Source: Deltaproteobacteria bacterium (GTDB lineage: Bacteria; Desulfobacterota; Syntrophia; Syntrophales; UBA5619). Taken from it: 54,148 nt of DNA. A program made the translations under genes and the position numbers. The DNA lies in contig JAPLJW010000337.1 in NCBI GenBank assembly GCA_026388365.1, positions 1-54,148 of the forward strand. The letters run 5' to 3'. Below are positions 8,990 to 17,531 of the stretch, piece by piece. Position 1 is the first letter of the stretch. Each line of letters begins with the position of its first letter. Below the pieces are notes generated by a model. That model did not search any database. It was not told the origin of the DNA and worked only from the letters and a program-made list of their open reading frames with translations.

Positions 8990-9226
8990 TCATCCGCCTT
9001 CCAGCGGGGGATACAGATGAACATCGTCCTGATCGTTGAGTCTGCGATCTATCCCCGCGAGACAACCGTTCACCGCAACCATTCCGACTTCTCCTGCCGG
9101 AATGCCATGCTTCTCCAGCAGCTCGTCTATGGAAATCTTTTCCGGCAGAATCAAATTTGTCCCTTCGGCGGGCGCATCCGGAAAGTATCTGCCCAGCCCC
9201 CAATGAAGCCGAAGTCTGATTTCCAT
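8990..9226 (-). CDS. MoaD/ThiS-like ubiquitin-fold sulfur carrier
   Basis: 78 residues ending PLEGG, the diglycine tail that is adenylated and thiocarboxylated in MoaD and ThiS. The fold pattern is visible: IRLRLHWGLGRYFPDA, ISIDELLEKHGIPAGEVGMVAVNG, and DDVHLYPPLEGG. It starts 16 bases after aor ends, so it is almost certainly translated with it. MoaD-like proteins beside aldehyde ferredoxin oxidoreductases are thought to supply dithiolene sulfur for the tungstopterin. The roughly 230 bases from here to caiB hold only a weak 45-codon frame with no recognisable homology. Confidence 0.85.
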   Translation of the reverse strand: MEIRLRLHWGLGRYFPDAPAEGTNLILPEKISIDELLEKHGIPAGEVGMVAVNGCLAGIDRRLNDQDDVHLYPPLEGG

Positions 9227-9242
9227 TTATACCCCCGACAAC

Positions 9243-10946
9243 CTATAAAGCGGAATGCACCTGATCGATCTCCTTATCGGAAACATCGAAAACCAACCCC
9301 CTTGGCGAAAGTTTCTCCACTCTAAAGAATTCCGGCAGCCGATCATTCGCTTTATTAAAGCCTGCGGCCCGGTTAAAGGCGAATTCAGTTCGAAGTATCC
9401 CCTTGCCGATCTCCAGAACCTCTTCGACACTGAAAAGTCTGCCCAGGGCTTTGGTCAGCAACTGGGATATGATTTCCATTTCGGGAGGCAGCGGTCCCAC
9501 AAACAGACACAAACCCATATTATCGATTACCGTGCTCATGATTTGCAGGTCCCGCGAAGCCTTGATCTGTCCCTCCGGTGAATGACAGTCCACACCGGCT
9601 CTCCCGGGAATCAAATTTCCCGCCGTATGATCGGCGCCCATCGGCGATGTGGCGTAGGTGACGCCTGTTCCTTTCAGAGCCCTGGGGTCATAGGCGGCCA
9701 TTCCTTGCCCTTTGGAGACAGCTACGTGGGTAACTCCGAACACTCTACCGGTAATTGCTGCTCCCTGCCCAAGAACCCGACCCAATACCGTACCCTTACC
9801 AGCTTCATCCAGCAGATTCAAAGCGGCTTTTCCATCTCCAAACGCTGCAACGCCGGCCTCCATGGCAACGCCGATCGCGTTGCCCATTTCCATCGTGTCC
9901 AGGCCATAATCATCACAGCGACGATCCAGTGCTGCAATGACATCCAGAGAATCGATGCCGAGGTTCGATCCCATCAAGACAATGGTTTCAAACTCAAGAC
10001 CGGCAGTCAGGTATTTACCCTCCTTATCGTGATAGATATTGGAGCAGCGGATGACGCAACCGGGTGAACAGGCATGTCCGGTTCTTCCTCCGCGCGATTT
10101 TACTGTTTCGGCCAGGGCCGCGCCATTGAATTTATCCGCCCCTTCAAAATTGCCGGTGCTGTAATTGCGGGTGGCCAAACCGCCCGCTGCACTAACCGGA
10201 CCAACCAAAGCCGCCGTTCCGAAAGTGGTCAGCCCCACCTTCGCTTGAACCATGGCCTTGGCCCAAGTACGGGAAACTTCATTAAAACCATTCAAATCCG
10301 AAACGCTGAGGATCTGCTCGTCGGCGCCCTTGTCGTCAATCACCACCGCTTTAATTCCCTTGGATCCCATGACGGCGCCCAGCCCTCCGCGGCCGCAGTG
10401 CCGGCAGGGCCTGCCCTCCGGATCGGTGATGGCGATGGTTGCCGCACCCATTTTCCTTTCGCCTCCCGGACCGATGGACATGATGCCCACTTTCGGACCG
10501 TAAACGGCCTGCAATCTGGACACTGTGTCGTAGTTTCCAAGACCTACGATATCCTCCGCCGAGAGAATCATCACAGCGATATTGGTAATCTTCAGAAGAT
10601 GCCAGGTCGGAAATTCCGGTTTTCCTTCCAAAATAATCGCCTTGATCCCAAGATTCGCCAATTTTCTCGCTACGGTTCCGCCGGCATTGCTCTCTTTGAT
10701 TCCGCCGGTAAGAGGGCTTTTGGCGCCAATCGATAACCTGGCGGAGCTGGGGGCCGGTGTCCCGGTCAGCAGACCGGGGGCAATCACCAATTTGTTGTTC
10801 TTGCCCAAGGCATCGCAATTCGGATCCATTTCGTCAAAAATAATCTGCGAAGTCAGACCCCGTCCGCCCAGCATAAAATATTTGTCGGGAACAGATTCAG
10901 AATAAATCGTTTTTTGGGTCAAGTCCACGCGAATAATCTTGGCCAT
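9243..10946 (-). CDS. aor: Aldehyde:ferredoxin oxidoreductase (tungsten, AOR family)
   Basis: 567 residues. The N-terminal domain has GGRGLTSQIIFDEM and GTPAPSSARLSIGAKSPLTG, and the pterin region has ESNAGGTVARKLANLGIKAI. Cluster ligands are visible as C293, C297 and C301 (CSPGCVIRC) plus C480 (DNMGLCLF), the usual three-plus-one arrangement for the [4Fe-4S] cluster. The family oxidises aldehydes to carboxylic acids with ferredoxin, using a tungsten bis-pterin cofactor. The ATG at 10946, preceded by GGGAGG, fits the family start (MAKIIRVDLTQ) better than the frame's earlier ATG at 10988. A sigma-54 promoter lies 139 bases upstream, and the MoaD-like gene follows directly. The aldehyde is not readable from sequence; genomic context suggests glutarate semialdehyde. 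Confidence 0.93.
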   Translation of the reverse strand: MAKIIRVDLTQKTIYSESVPDKYFMLGGRGLTSQIIFDEMDPNCDALGKNNKLVIAPGLLTGTPAPSSARLSIGAKSPLTGGIKESNAGGTVARKLANLGIKAIILEGKPEFPTWHLLKITNIAVMILSAEDIVGLGNYDTVSRLQAVYGPKVGIMSIGPGGERKMGAATIAITDPEGRPCRHCGRGGLGAVMGSKGIKAVVIDDKGADEQILSVSDLNGFNEVSRTWAKAMVQAKVGLTTFGTAALVGPVSAAGGLATRNYSTGNFEGADKFNGAALAETVKSRGGRTGHACSPGCVIRCSNIYHDKEGKYLTAGLEFETIVLMGSNLGIDSLDVIAALDRRCDDYGLDTMEMGNAIGVAMEAGVAAFGDGKAALNLLDEAGKGTVLGRVLGQGAAITGRVFGVTHVAVSKGQGMAAYDPRALKGTGVTYATSPMGADHTAGNLIPGRAGVDCHSPEGQIKASRDLQIMSTVIDNMGLCLFVGPLPPEMEIISQLLTKALGRLFSVEEVLEIGKGILRTEFAFNRAAGFNKANDRLPEFFRVEKLSPRGLVFDVSDKEIDQVHSAL

Positions 10947-11084
10947 ACTTCTGCCTCCCCATTCTTTTGATATGCCAATACTTGCCAAACAAGTCCATCA
11001 TGCTGGTGGAAGGAAGCCCCTTCTCCGGATCACCATCGATGATCAAAGCATATTCCTTGCCGTTCCGAACAGGAGACCTTATCA

Positions 11085-11100
11085 AGCAAGAGATATACCA
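11085..11100 (-). promoter_or_regulatory. Sigma-54 promoter for aor
   Basis: On the minus strand TGGTATATCTCTTGCT matches the -24/-12 pattern TGGCAC-N5-TTGCW, with GG and GC in exact register. Transcription would start near 11073, leaving a leader of about 127 bases to the aor ATG. It almost matches the element in front of the aminotransferase on the other side of the sigma-54 activator gene. The rest of the 347-base gap between aor and the regulator shows only a TTCACGTGAA palindrome near 11145, possibly an activator site. Confidence 0.7.
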
Positions 11101-11293
11101 CCTGCAGATTGCTGCGGGGCAAGATGACGCGAGACGACATCTGATTTCACGTGAACCAGCAGCAAACATCGAACCCACAGCGCTTGACATGTGCGGGATT
11201 TCATCATAGTCTACCACACTGATCAAGCGTGCCGGCATTGGCAATAAATCAAAATACGCCTTACCTTAGGCCATCCCGGGAGGTTGCAGAGTT

Positions 11294-13027
11294 ATGGGGG
11301 AGAGGTCAACATTCGAGCAGATGATCCAGTCCGTCAGCAACGGAATACTTGTAACGGATATCTCCGGGAAAATAGAGTTTATCAATCGCCAGGCTGAAAT
11401 AATCCTCGGACTGGAAAGCAAGAATATTATCAATCGGGATGTCTCCGCTGTCCTGCCGCTGACCGGACCCCAGGTGATCAAATGTCTGAAAACCGGGAAG
11501 CCCCAACTGGGACACCATATTATCGGCAAAGACATTTCTCTCGTTTTGAACATCACAACAATCCGGAAGGACAGTCAACTGCAGGGTGTCATCTGCTGTT
11601 TTCAAGGGATGGAAGAATTTGAAGTCTCTGCGAAAAAACTGGAATCATACAGACGACAGAATGTGGAACTCAATGCCATATTCGAATCCTCTTCCGATGG
11701 AATCTGGGTTTGCGACAAAGATGCAAAAGTGATCGATATCAATCCGGCTTCGGAAAAAATCAATGGTCTCATGGCCAAGGATATTATAGGCAAACATGTC
11801 TCTGAACTCATGGAAGGGGGATTTTTTGATCATTCTGTGACATTGGAAGTATTGGAGAAAAAGCAGCAGGTTTCGGTGTATCAGTATATGTATAATACGA
11901 AAAAGTCTTTACTGGTAACGGGTACGCCGGTTCTCGATGAAAAAGGCGATATCTGCATGGTCGTCCTCAATGAGCGGGATATGACACAACTAAATAATGT
12001 AACAAAGCAACTGGAGGAACACCGCAAAGTCGCCGAGAAAATGAAGGATGAATTGGCGGAACTCGCCATGCTGGAAATAAAAAGAGAAGGGATTGTCGCC
12101 GTCAGCGAATCCATGAAGCAATGCATGCGGATAGCGCATAAATTGGCAAACATTAAGGCGTCCAACATCCTGATTTTGGGTGAATCGGGAACAGGTAAGG
12201 GTCTGCTGGCCAGATTCATCCATCAGAATGACAAGAACCCCTTTGTTCAAATCAATTGCGCAGCTTTGCCGGAAAGTCTTCTGGAGGCCGAGCTGTTTGG
12301 TTACGAGAAAGGAGCCTTTACCGGCGCCAGTGAACACGGGAAGGTCGGTCTTTTTGAGTTGGCTCAGGGAGGGACCATCTTCCTCGATGAAATCGGAGAA
12401 TTGCCTTTGTCATCACAGGCAAAGCTCTTAAAGTATCTGGATGATCATGAAATCATTCGGATCGGTGGAACCAAACCGAAAAGAATAGATTGCACGGTCG
12501 TTGCCGCTACAAACCGCGATTTGGAAGAGCTGGTCAGGAGCAAGAAATTTCGCCAAGATCTCTTCTATCGTCTCAACACCTTCACGATCCGGATTCCCGC
12601 ATTGAGAGAAAGACCGGAAGACCTCTTTGAACTGATCAATTTCTTCCTGCAAAAATACAATAAACAGTATCAGATGAAACGTCGCATCGTTCCGGAGGCC
12701 TATGCATTGCTTCAGACATATTCATTTCCCGGCAACATAAGGGAACTGAATAACATCATACAGAAAGTCGTGGTCCTGAGTGAAAATGACGACGTGGATG
12801 AACAAATGCTGAAGCGGATTGAAAGAAAAATCGTTATCGGCGATTACGCGGATTTTCACCATAAAAAGTATGCAAGGATCAAAGACCAGCTTACCGCCAT
12901 GGAGCAGGAGATTTTAAGAACAACGATGTCCCAATTCAAATCGACCAGAGAGATGGCAAGGCATTTGGGGATCAGCCAACCGACCATCGTGAGAAAAATG
13001 CAGAAATACGGATTTAAAAGACTCTGA
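11294..13027 (+). CDS. Sigma-54-dependent transcriptional activator with two PAS domains
   Basis: 577 residues. Two PAS-like sensory domains (about 8-105 and 125-235) are followed by a coiled linker and a complete AAA+ domain: Walker A GESGTGKG at 296-303, the sigma-54 contact loop GAFTGA at 340-345, Walker B TIFLDEIGEL at 361-370 and PALRERPEDL near 435. The C-terminal helix-turn-helix (about 549-571, STREMARHLGISQPTIVRKM) is TyrR/Fis-like. There is no receiver domain, so it probably senses a small molecule directly through PAS. GGGAGG precedes the ATG. Matched sigma-54 promoters on both sides (11085-11100 leftward, 13385-13400 rightward) make it the likely switch for both arms of the island. 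Confidence 0.93.
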   Translation: MGERSTFEQMIQSVSNGILVTDISGKIEFINRQAEIILGLESKNIINRDVSAVLPLTGPQVIKCLKTGKPQLGHHIIGKDISLVLNITTIRKDSQLQGVICCFQGMEEFEVSAKKLESYRRQNVELNAIFESSSDGIWVCDKDAKVIDINPASEKINGLMAKDIIGKHVSELMEGGFFDHSVTLEVLEKKQQVSVYQYMYNTKKSLLVTGTPVLDEKGDICMVVLNERDMTQLNNVTKQLEEHRKVAEKMKDELAELAMLEIKREGIVAVSESMKQCMRIAHKLANIKASNILILGESGTGKGLLARFIHQNDKNPFVQINCAALPESLLEAELFGYEKGAFTGASEHGKVGLFELAQGGTIFLDEIGELPLSSQAKLLKYLDDHEIIRIGGTKPKRIDCTVVAATNRDLEELVRSKKFRQDLFYRLNTFTIRIPALRERPEDLFELINFFLQKYNKQYQMKRRIVPEAYALLQTYSFPGNIRELNNIIQKVVVLSENDDVDEQMLKRIERKIVIGDYADFHHKKYARIKDQLTAMEQEILRTTMSQFKSTREMARHLGISQPTIVRKMQKYGFKRL

Positions 13028-13384
13028 TGCGGTTTTGAATCAAATGATGGGAATTCCGTTTAAAAAATCAGTTGTTTTCTGTTCATTTTAAATGATGCTT
13101 TATCGTATCAACCATCAAGCCATTGATTGTGGTAGCTATTTTCACCATCATTCGCTCCTATCGATCAATTTCCGTATCATTTACCCCTGCCGCAGGTCCC
13201 GGTGACTGGGTGGCGTAAAAGTCACACGGGAATGATGGAGAGCCCTGCCGGATTAGAAACCGTTTCCTAAAAAATAGCCTTCTATGGCGGAGCTTCAGCG
13301 ATGCAAGTGCTGCCTGATCCAAGATTTCCCGGCCGGCCAGATCGGACATTAATGGCTTTGTTTTTTCTCAAATAGTAGCTATGC

Positions 13385-13400
13385 TGGTATGCGTTTTGCT
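13385..13400 (+). promoter_or_regulatory. Sigma-54 promoter for the aminotransferase operon
   Basis: TGGTATGCGTTTTGCT matches TGGCAC-N5-TTGCW with correct spacing and lies 52 bases before the chosen start at 13452. It overlaps an upstream in-frame ATG (13389), which therefore cannot be the start of translation. The rest of the 357-base gap after the regulator gene is A+T-rich with no gene; an ATCAA-GCCA-TTGAT dyad near 13115 might be an activator site. Confidence 0.75.
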
Positions 13401-13451
13401 TTTGTACATCTCCAGGCGGATCATTTTCTTTTCCGAAAGCTGGAGGAACAG

Positions 13452-14771
13452 ATGGACAAATCTTCAAGAAATCAGGAGTTGGGGGAGCTCTTCAAGAAAT
13501 ACGTTGCTAAAGGACACACTTGTGCGCATCAGGTGTATATCGAATCTGGGAAAGGTGCCATTTTGAAGGATGTGACTGGCCGTGAGTACATCGATTTTTC
13601 CGGGGGAATTGGTGTCATGAATATCGGCCACTCCCATCCGAAGGTCGTCGCCGCCATCAAGAGCCAGGCGGAAAAATTAACCCATACTTGCTTTATGGTT
13701 CTTCCCTATGAACCGCTGGTGAGGCTTGCCGAACGATTATGTGAGGTGGTGCAGGTCGAGGGACCCAAAAAGGCTTTTTTTATCAATTCCGGAGCCGAGG
13801 CTGTTGAAAATGCGGTGAAGATAGCCCGGTATTATACAAAAAAACCGGGGATTATCGTCTTCGACAATGCGTATCACGGGCGGACGCTCTTGACGATGAG
13901 CATGACCAGCAAAGTCAAGCCCTATAAGTTCGGATTCGGCCCTTTTGCCCCGGAAATCTACCACATGCCATATGCGTACTGCTACCGTTGTTCTTTTGGT
14001 CTCAAATATCCGTCCTGCAATATCTACTGCGCGGACCATCTGAAAAATTTCTTCATCAACCAGTCTGCAGCGGAAAACATAGCCGCGTTGATCGCCGAGC
14101 CGATTCAGGGAGAGGGGGGATTCATGACCCCCCCGGCGGAATACTTTCCCAAGCTCCTGGAGATCTGCAGGAACAATGGCATTCTTTTCGTAGCCGATGA
14201 AATTCAGTCGGGAATGGGCCGCACCGGTCGGATGTTCGCAATGGAACATTGGAGCGTTCAGGCCGATATGGTCACTGTCGCCAAGAGCCTTGCGGCGGGG
14301 ATGCCCTTGAGTGCGGTTGTGGGCAAGGCTGAAATCATGGATTCCGCACATGCGTCAGGTTTGGGCGGCACATACAGCGGCAATCCCGTGGCATGCAGTG
14401 CGGCCCTCGCAGTCATGGACATTTTCGAACAGGAAGACATCGTCAACAAGGCTGCGGTTCTCGGCAGGAAACTCCGAGCGCATTTCGACGCCTTGCAGAA
14501 GGAATTTGAGATCATCGGAGATGTTCGCGGAAAGGGACCGATGCTGGCGCTTGAACTCGTAAAAAACCGTGAAACGAAAGAGCCGGCTGCTGATGAAACG
14601 AAGGCGATTGTGAAGTACTGCGTCGACAAGGGACTCATTCTGCTGTCGTGCGGAACCTATGGCAATGTCATTCGCAACCTGATGCCTCTCGTCATTACGG
14701 ACGAGCAACTGGACAGGGGAATTTCCATCATGAGAGACGGCTTCCATAGCCTCACACGAGGGGGACTATAG
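13452..14771 (+). CDS. Class III PLP aminotransferase, omega-amino acid type (GabT/DavT-like)
   Basis: 439 residues from the ATG at 13452, which has GGAGGA upstream and lies past the sigma-54 promoter. Fold-type I PLP motifs are present: INSGAEAVENAVKIAR (111-126), YHGRTLLTMSMT (141-152), FVADEIQSGMGRTG with D249 contacting the pyridine nitrogen, and the Schiff-base lysine K278 in TVAKSLAAGMPLS. A cysteine cluster C177, C180, C189, C193 is seen, as in many anaerobe GabT-like proteins. Such enzymes convert 4-aminobutyrate, 5-aminovalerate or similar terminal amines to semialdehydes. Context with aor, CoA-transferase, gdh and gcdA favours 5-aminovalerate, but this is inferred. First gene of the rightward arm. 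Confidence 0.9.
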   Translation: MDKSSRNQELGELFKKYVAKGHTCAHQVYIESGKGAILKDVTGREYIDFSGGIGVMNIGHSHPKVVAAIKSQAEKLTHTCFMVLPYEPLVRLAERLCEVVQVEGPKKAFFINSGAEAVENAVKIARYYTKKPGIIVFDNAYHGRTLLTMSMTSKVKPYKFGFGPFAPEIYHMPYAYCYRCSFGLKYPSCNIYCADHLKNFFINQSAAENIAALIAEPIQGEGGFMTPPAEYFPKLLEICRNNGILFVADEIQSGMGRTGRMFAMEHWSVQADMVTVAKSLAAGMPLSAVVGKAEIMDSAHASGLGGTYSGNPVACSAALAVMDIFEQEDIVNKAAVLGRKLRAHFDALQKEFEIIGDVRGKGPMLALELVKNRETKEPAADETKAIVKYCVDKGLILLSCGTYGNVIRNLMPLVITDEQLDRGISIMRDGFHSLTRGGL

Positions 14772-14846
14772 AGACAATAATGAACAGAAACCTTGTTCGA
14801 TATTTATTGATGTTCGTCTTTTTCCTTTTTCCTTGGAGACAGGGCC

Positions 14847-15785
14847 ATGCCGGATATTGAGGTTAGACCGGGGAATTATAGCTATGCATTCAGTTCATAT
14901 CTTGAACCCGTGGTGAAGGTTAAGCCAGGGGATAGAGTCATAATCCATACGGAGGACGCCTTTGAGGGCAGAATTAAATCGAAGAGCGATCTTCCGAGTA
15001 AGGTTTTGGCAGATGCGAAATTCCTGAACCCCCTTTCGGGTCCGATTTATGTGGAAGGAGCTCAACCAAACGATACTCTTTCTGTCTACATCGAGAGCAT
15101 TGAGCCTACCACGGATTTTGCGGTTAGTTGTTTCGTAAATTATTTCGGAGGGTTGTCATCGACTCATTTTACACGCCTATTACAGGATCCTATTCCGGAG
15201 AAAACCTGGATCTGGACGATCAAAGAGGAAGCAGAAGAAAAATACCTTATAAACGATGAAATTAGAGTGAGAGTCCCGTGGGATCCATTCATGGGTAGCT
15301 TCGGAGTAGCTCCTTTCCTTGAAGCCATTTCCTCCCTCACCCCAGGACCTTTTGGCGGTAATATGGATGTCCCTGACGTAAAACCGCTCAATACTATTTA
15401 TCTTCCCGTTTACAATAACGGTGCATTATTCTTTGTAGGTGACTGCCATGCCCATCAAGGGCAAGGAGAACTCTGTGGTGTTGCTCTCGAGATTCCATGT
15501 AAGCTATCTGTTGTGTTTGATGTCATAAAAGGTAAGAAGATTGAATGGCCGCGTATTATATCCGAGGAGGCCATAATGGTAATAGGCAGTGCCAGACCTA
15601 TGGAAGACGCTGCCCGCATTGCATATACGGAACTCGCCCTTTGGATGGAAGGCGAGTTTGGATTTACACGTTGGGAGGCTTACCAATTGTTGACTCAGGT
15701 GGGAGGTCTTTACGTCGGTAACATGGTTGATACGACTTATTCCCTCGTAGCTTCAATTAGAAAAACATATCTGAAACATCAGTGA
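14847..15785 (+). CDS. Acetamidase/formamidase-family protein
   Basis: 312 residues, the usual length of the FmdA_AmdA family. Visible stretches: VVKVKPGDRVIIHTEDAFEG, NPLSGPIYVEGAQPNDTLSVYI, GSFGVAPFLEAISSLTPGPFGGNMD, LYLP-like YLPVYNNGALFFVGDCHAHQGQGEL, and the C-terminal EAYQLLTQVGGLYVGNMVD. Members hydrolyse short amides to acid and ammonia in the cytoplasm; substrates vary. The acidic and histidine positions of the GDCHAHQGQGE motif are intact. It follows the aminotransferase by 75 bases and probably shares its message. Confidence 0.88.
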   Translation: MPDIEVRPGNYSYAFSSYLEPVVKVKPGDRVIIHTEDAFEGRIKSKSDLPSKVLADAKFLNPLSGPIYVEGAQPNDTLSVYIESIEPTTDFAVSCFVNYFGGLSSTHFTRLLQDPIPEKTWIWTIKEEAEEKYLINDEIRVRVPWDPFMGSFGVAPFLEAISSLTPGPFGGNMDVPDVKPLNTIYLPVYNNGALFFVGDCHAHQGQGELCGVALEIPCKLSVVFDVIKGKKIEWPRIISEEAIMVIGSARPMEDAARIAYTELALWMEGEFGFTRWEAYQLLTQVGGLYVGNMVDTTYSLVASIRKTYLKHQ

Positions 15786-15870
15786 GAGTCATCGCGTTCC
15801 AGTACACGTGCTTTGGATCATTAACCCGTTTACAATTCTACAGTTATAAACTTCAAAGGAGGTAAACGAT

Positions 15871-17460
15871 ATGAGCCAGATGACAAAGGAAAAACAAACA
15901 GCCATCGATTGGGTGGATAAGAATGAAAAGCGGCTTTCTGACTTTCACCAAGAAATATGGAACAATGCTGAGCCCGCTTTTCGTGAGTATCTCTCAGCAA
16001 AGGCTTACCGTGAATTATTGGCAAAAGAAGGTTTTGAAGTTGTCGAAGGGACCGGTGGGATGCCTACGGCTTTTATGGCCACTTTTGGAGAAGGGAAACC
16101 CGTCTTGGGCTCCTATGCGGAGTATGACTGCACACCCGGAAACTCCCAGAAGGCCGTACCATACAAATCCCCTCGAGAGGGTGTCCATCATTGGGCTGCC
16201 GGTCACACAGATCCACATTCGGCTTTAGGTGTTGGAGCTCTGGCCGGCATTCTTGCTGCAAAAGAAACCATGAAAAAACATCGTCTAAAAGGAACATTGA
16301 AGTTCTTCGGCGAACCTGCCGAAAAAGTATGCGGATCGAAACCCATCCATGCAGCCAAAGGATATTACGACGACCTTGATGCTGCCATCAGTTATCACCC
16401 TACCTATTGGCCTGTCGGGAATACGGTCGTGTGGGATACCCACTGCGGATCCTATTGGAGCGTTCTTTTCACATTTGAGTGCGTGGAGCCTGAAACCTGG
16501 ATCAGTGCAGATTTGTTAGTGCATCCAGATAATCCTCATGCCGCACCCAGATGCCCAGGAGCACTGGACGCGGTCTGCATGATGTATATGATTACGAAGT
16601 CTACGAAAGAGGCGATGTATCCACATACCGGGACATGGGTTCTAAACGAATTCATCTTGGTTGCAGGGCAGTGTACATCCGACAATCTACCACCTCGCAT
16701 CAGTCAAATTCAGTACTGTTGGCGTTCTCCTCTTTTAACGATTCAAGAACAGATTTACAGGGTATTGGAAAACAATGCGAAGCACGTAGCTGCGATCAAC
16801 CACTGTAAACTGTCTATTCGCTGGATTACCAAAACCAGGGTCGGACTCCCAAATCATGCGATGGCCGATATCGTCTACAGAAACATGGAACTGGTCGGTC
16901 CTCCAAAGTACGGAGAGGAGGCAAAAAGAATAGCACAAGAAATCCAAAAGAATTGCGGGCTCACACCGATGGAAAACCCTATCGCAGAAATGTGCGAGCT
17001 TCTTGTCACTCCTCAGGAACATGAAGCCTCTCTTCGCGAAACACTCCCGCCCTGGCAAAAGAACTTTACCTCAGATGATTATGTTGACTATACGTGGCAT
17101 GCTCCCACGGCGAGGATGTGGACTTCTAGAGCTCACCTCAATTCGCCTTCACCAGCCTACAGCTACCCCATGTGGGTGTTCTGTGCGACTGGCGGTATTC
17201 CTTGCATGATCGATCCTGCGATTTTGGCCGCGGGCAGGACGATCGGGGCCAGTTTGGTAGAGCTTCTGATGGAACCCTCGGCCTTGAAGAGGGCTCGGGA
17301 TGAATTCAAGGAGAGAACCGGCGGAGGAATTGGAGGATCAAAATGGGTGGCACCTCTTCTGCCTCCCGATTTTGAACCTCCTGTGGATTTGCGATGGCCG
17401 GAATATATCACGACAGAAAGGGGGAGAGAGTGGTGGATTCCCACACCAAAAGGGGGATAA
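15871..17460 (+). CDS. M20-family amidohydrolase, AbgB-like
   Basis: 529 residues with the M20/M28 metallohydrolase layout: a helical N-terminus (IDWVDKNEKRLSDFHQEIWNNAEPAFREY), GSYAEYDCTPGNSQKAVPYK, a GHTDPHSALGVGALAGILAAKE metal region, and KFFGEPAEKVCGSKPIHAAKGYYD. It is closest in form to p-aminobenzoyl-glutamate hydrolase subunit B, which cleaves an amide bond to release an amino acid. AGGAGG precedes the ATG. It sits between the formamidase-like gene and the TRAP transporter, which suggests hydrolysis of an imported amide. Substrate unknown. Confidence 0.87.
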   Translation: MSQMTKEKQTAIDWVDKNEKRLSDFHQEIWNNAEPAFREYLSAKAYRELLAKEGFEVVEGTGGMPTAFMATFGEGKPVLGSYAEYDCTPGNSQKAVPYKSPREGVHHWAAGHTDPHSALGVGALAGILAAKETMKKHRLKGTLKFFGEPAEKVCGSKPIHAAKGYYDDLDAAISYHPTYWPVGNTVVWDTHCGSYWSVLFTFECVEPETWISADLLVHPDNPHAAPRCPGALDAVCMMYMITKSTKEAMYPHTGTWVLNEFILVAGQCTSDNLPPRISQIQYCWRSPLLTIQEQIYRVLENNAKHVAAINHCKLSIRWITKTRVGLPNHAMADIVYRNMELVGPPKYGEEAKRIAQEIQKNCGLTPMENPIAEMCELLVTPQEHEASLRETLPPWQKNFTSDDYVDYTWHAPTARMWTSRAHLNSPSPAYSYPMWVFCATGGIPCMIDPAILAAGRTIGASLVELLMEPSALKRARDEFKERTGGGIGGSKWVAPLLPPDFEPPVDLRWPEYITTERGREWWIPTPKGG

Positions 17461-17531
17461 AAGTAGCGGAGAGGGCTTGAAATGATTGGATCAGCCTTTA
17501 TCACTCGTAACGAAAGAAAAGGAGGACAGCA

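Noticed and set aside
10965..10990. A second sigma-54-like element on the minus strand near the aor start (TTGGCAAGTATTGGCA).
   Set aside because: GG to GC spacing is one base short of the required register.
10897..11244. 115-codon minus-strand frame in the aor upstream region.
   Set aside because: It runs through the aor start and the sigma-54 promoter in another frame; residues look like translated non-coding DNA.
11211..13135. Octamer TGTGGTAG occurring upstream of both sigma-54 promoters (11211-11218 minus, 13128-13135 plus) as an activator site.
   Set aside because: An 8-base match between two ~300-base regions is expected by chance, and distances to the promoters differ (about 110 and 250 bases).
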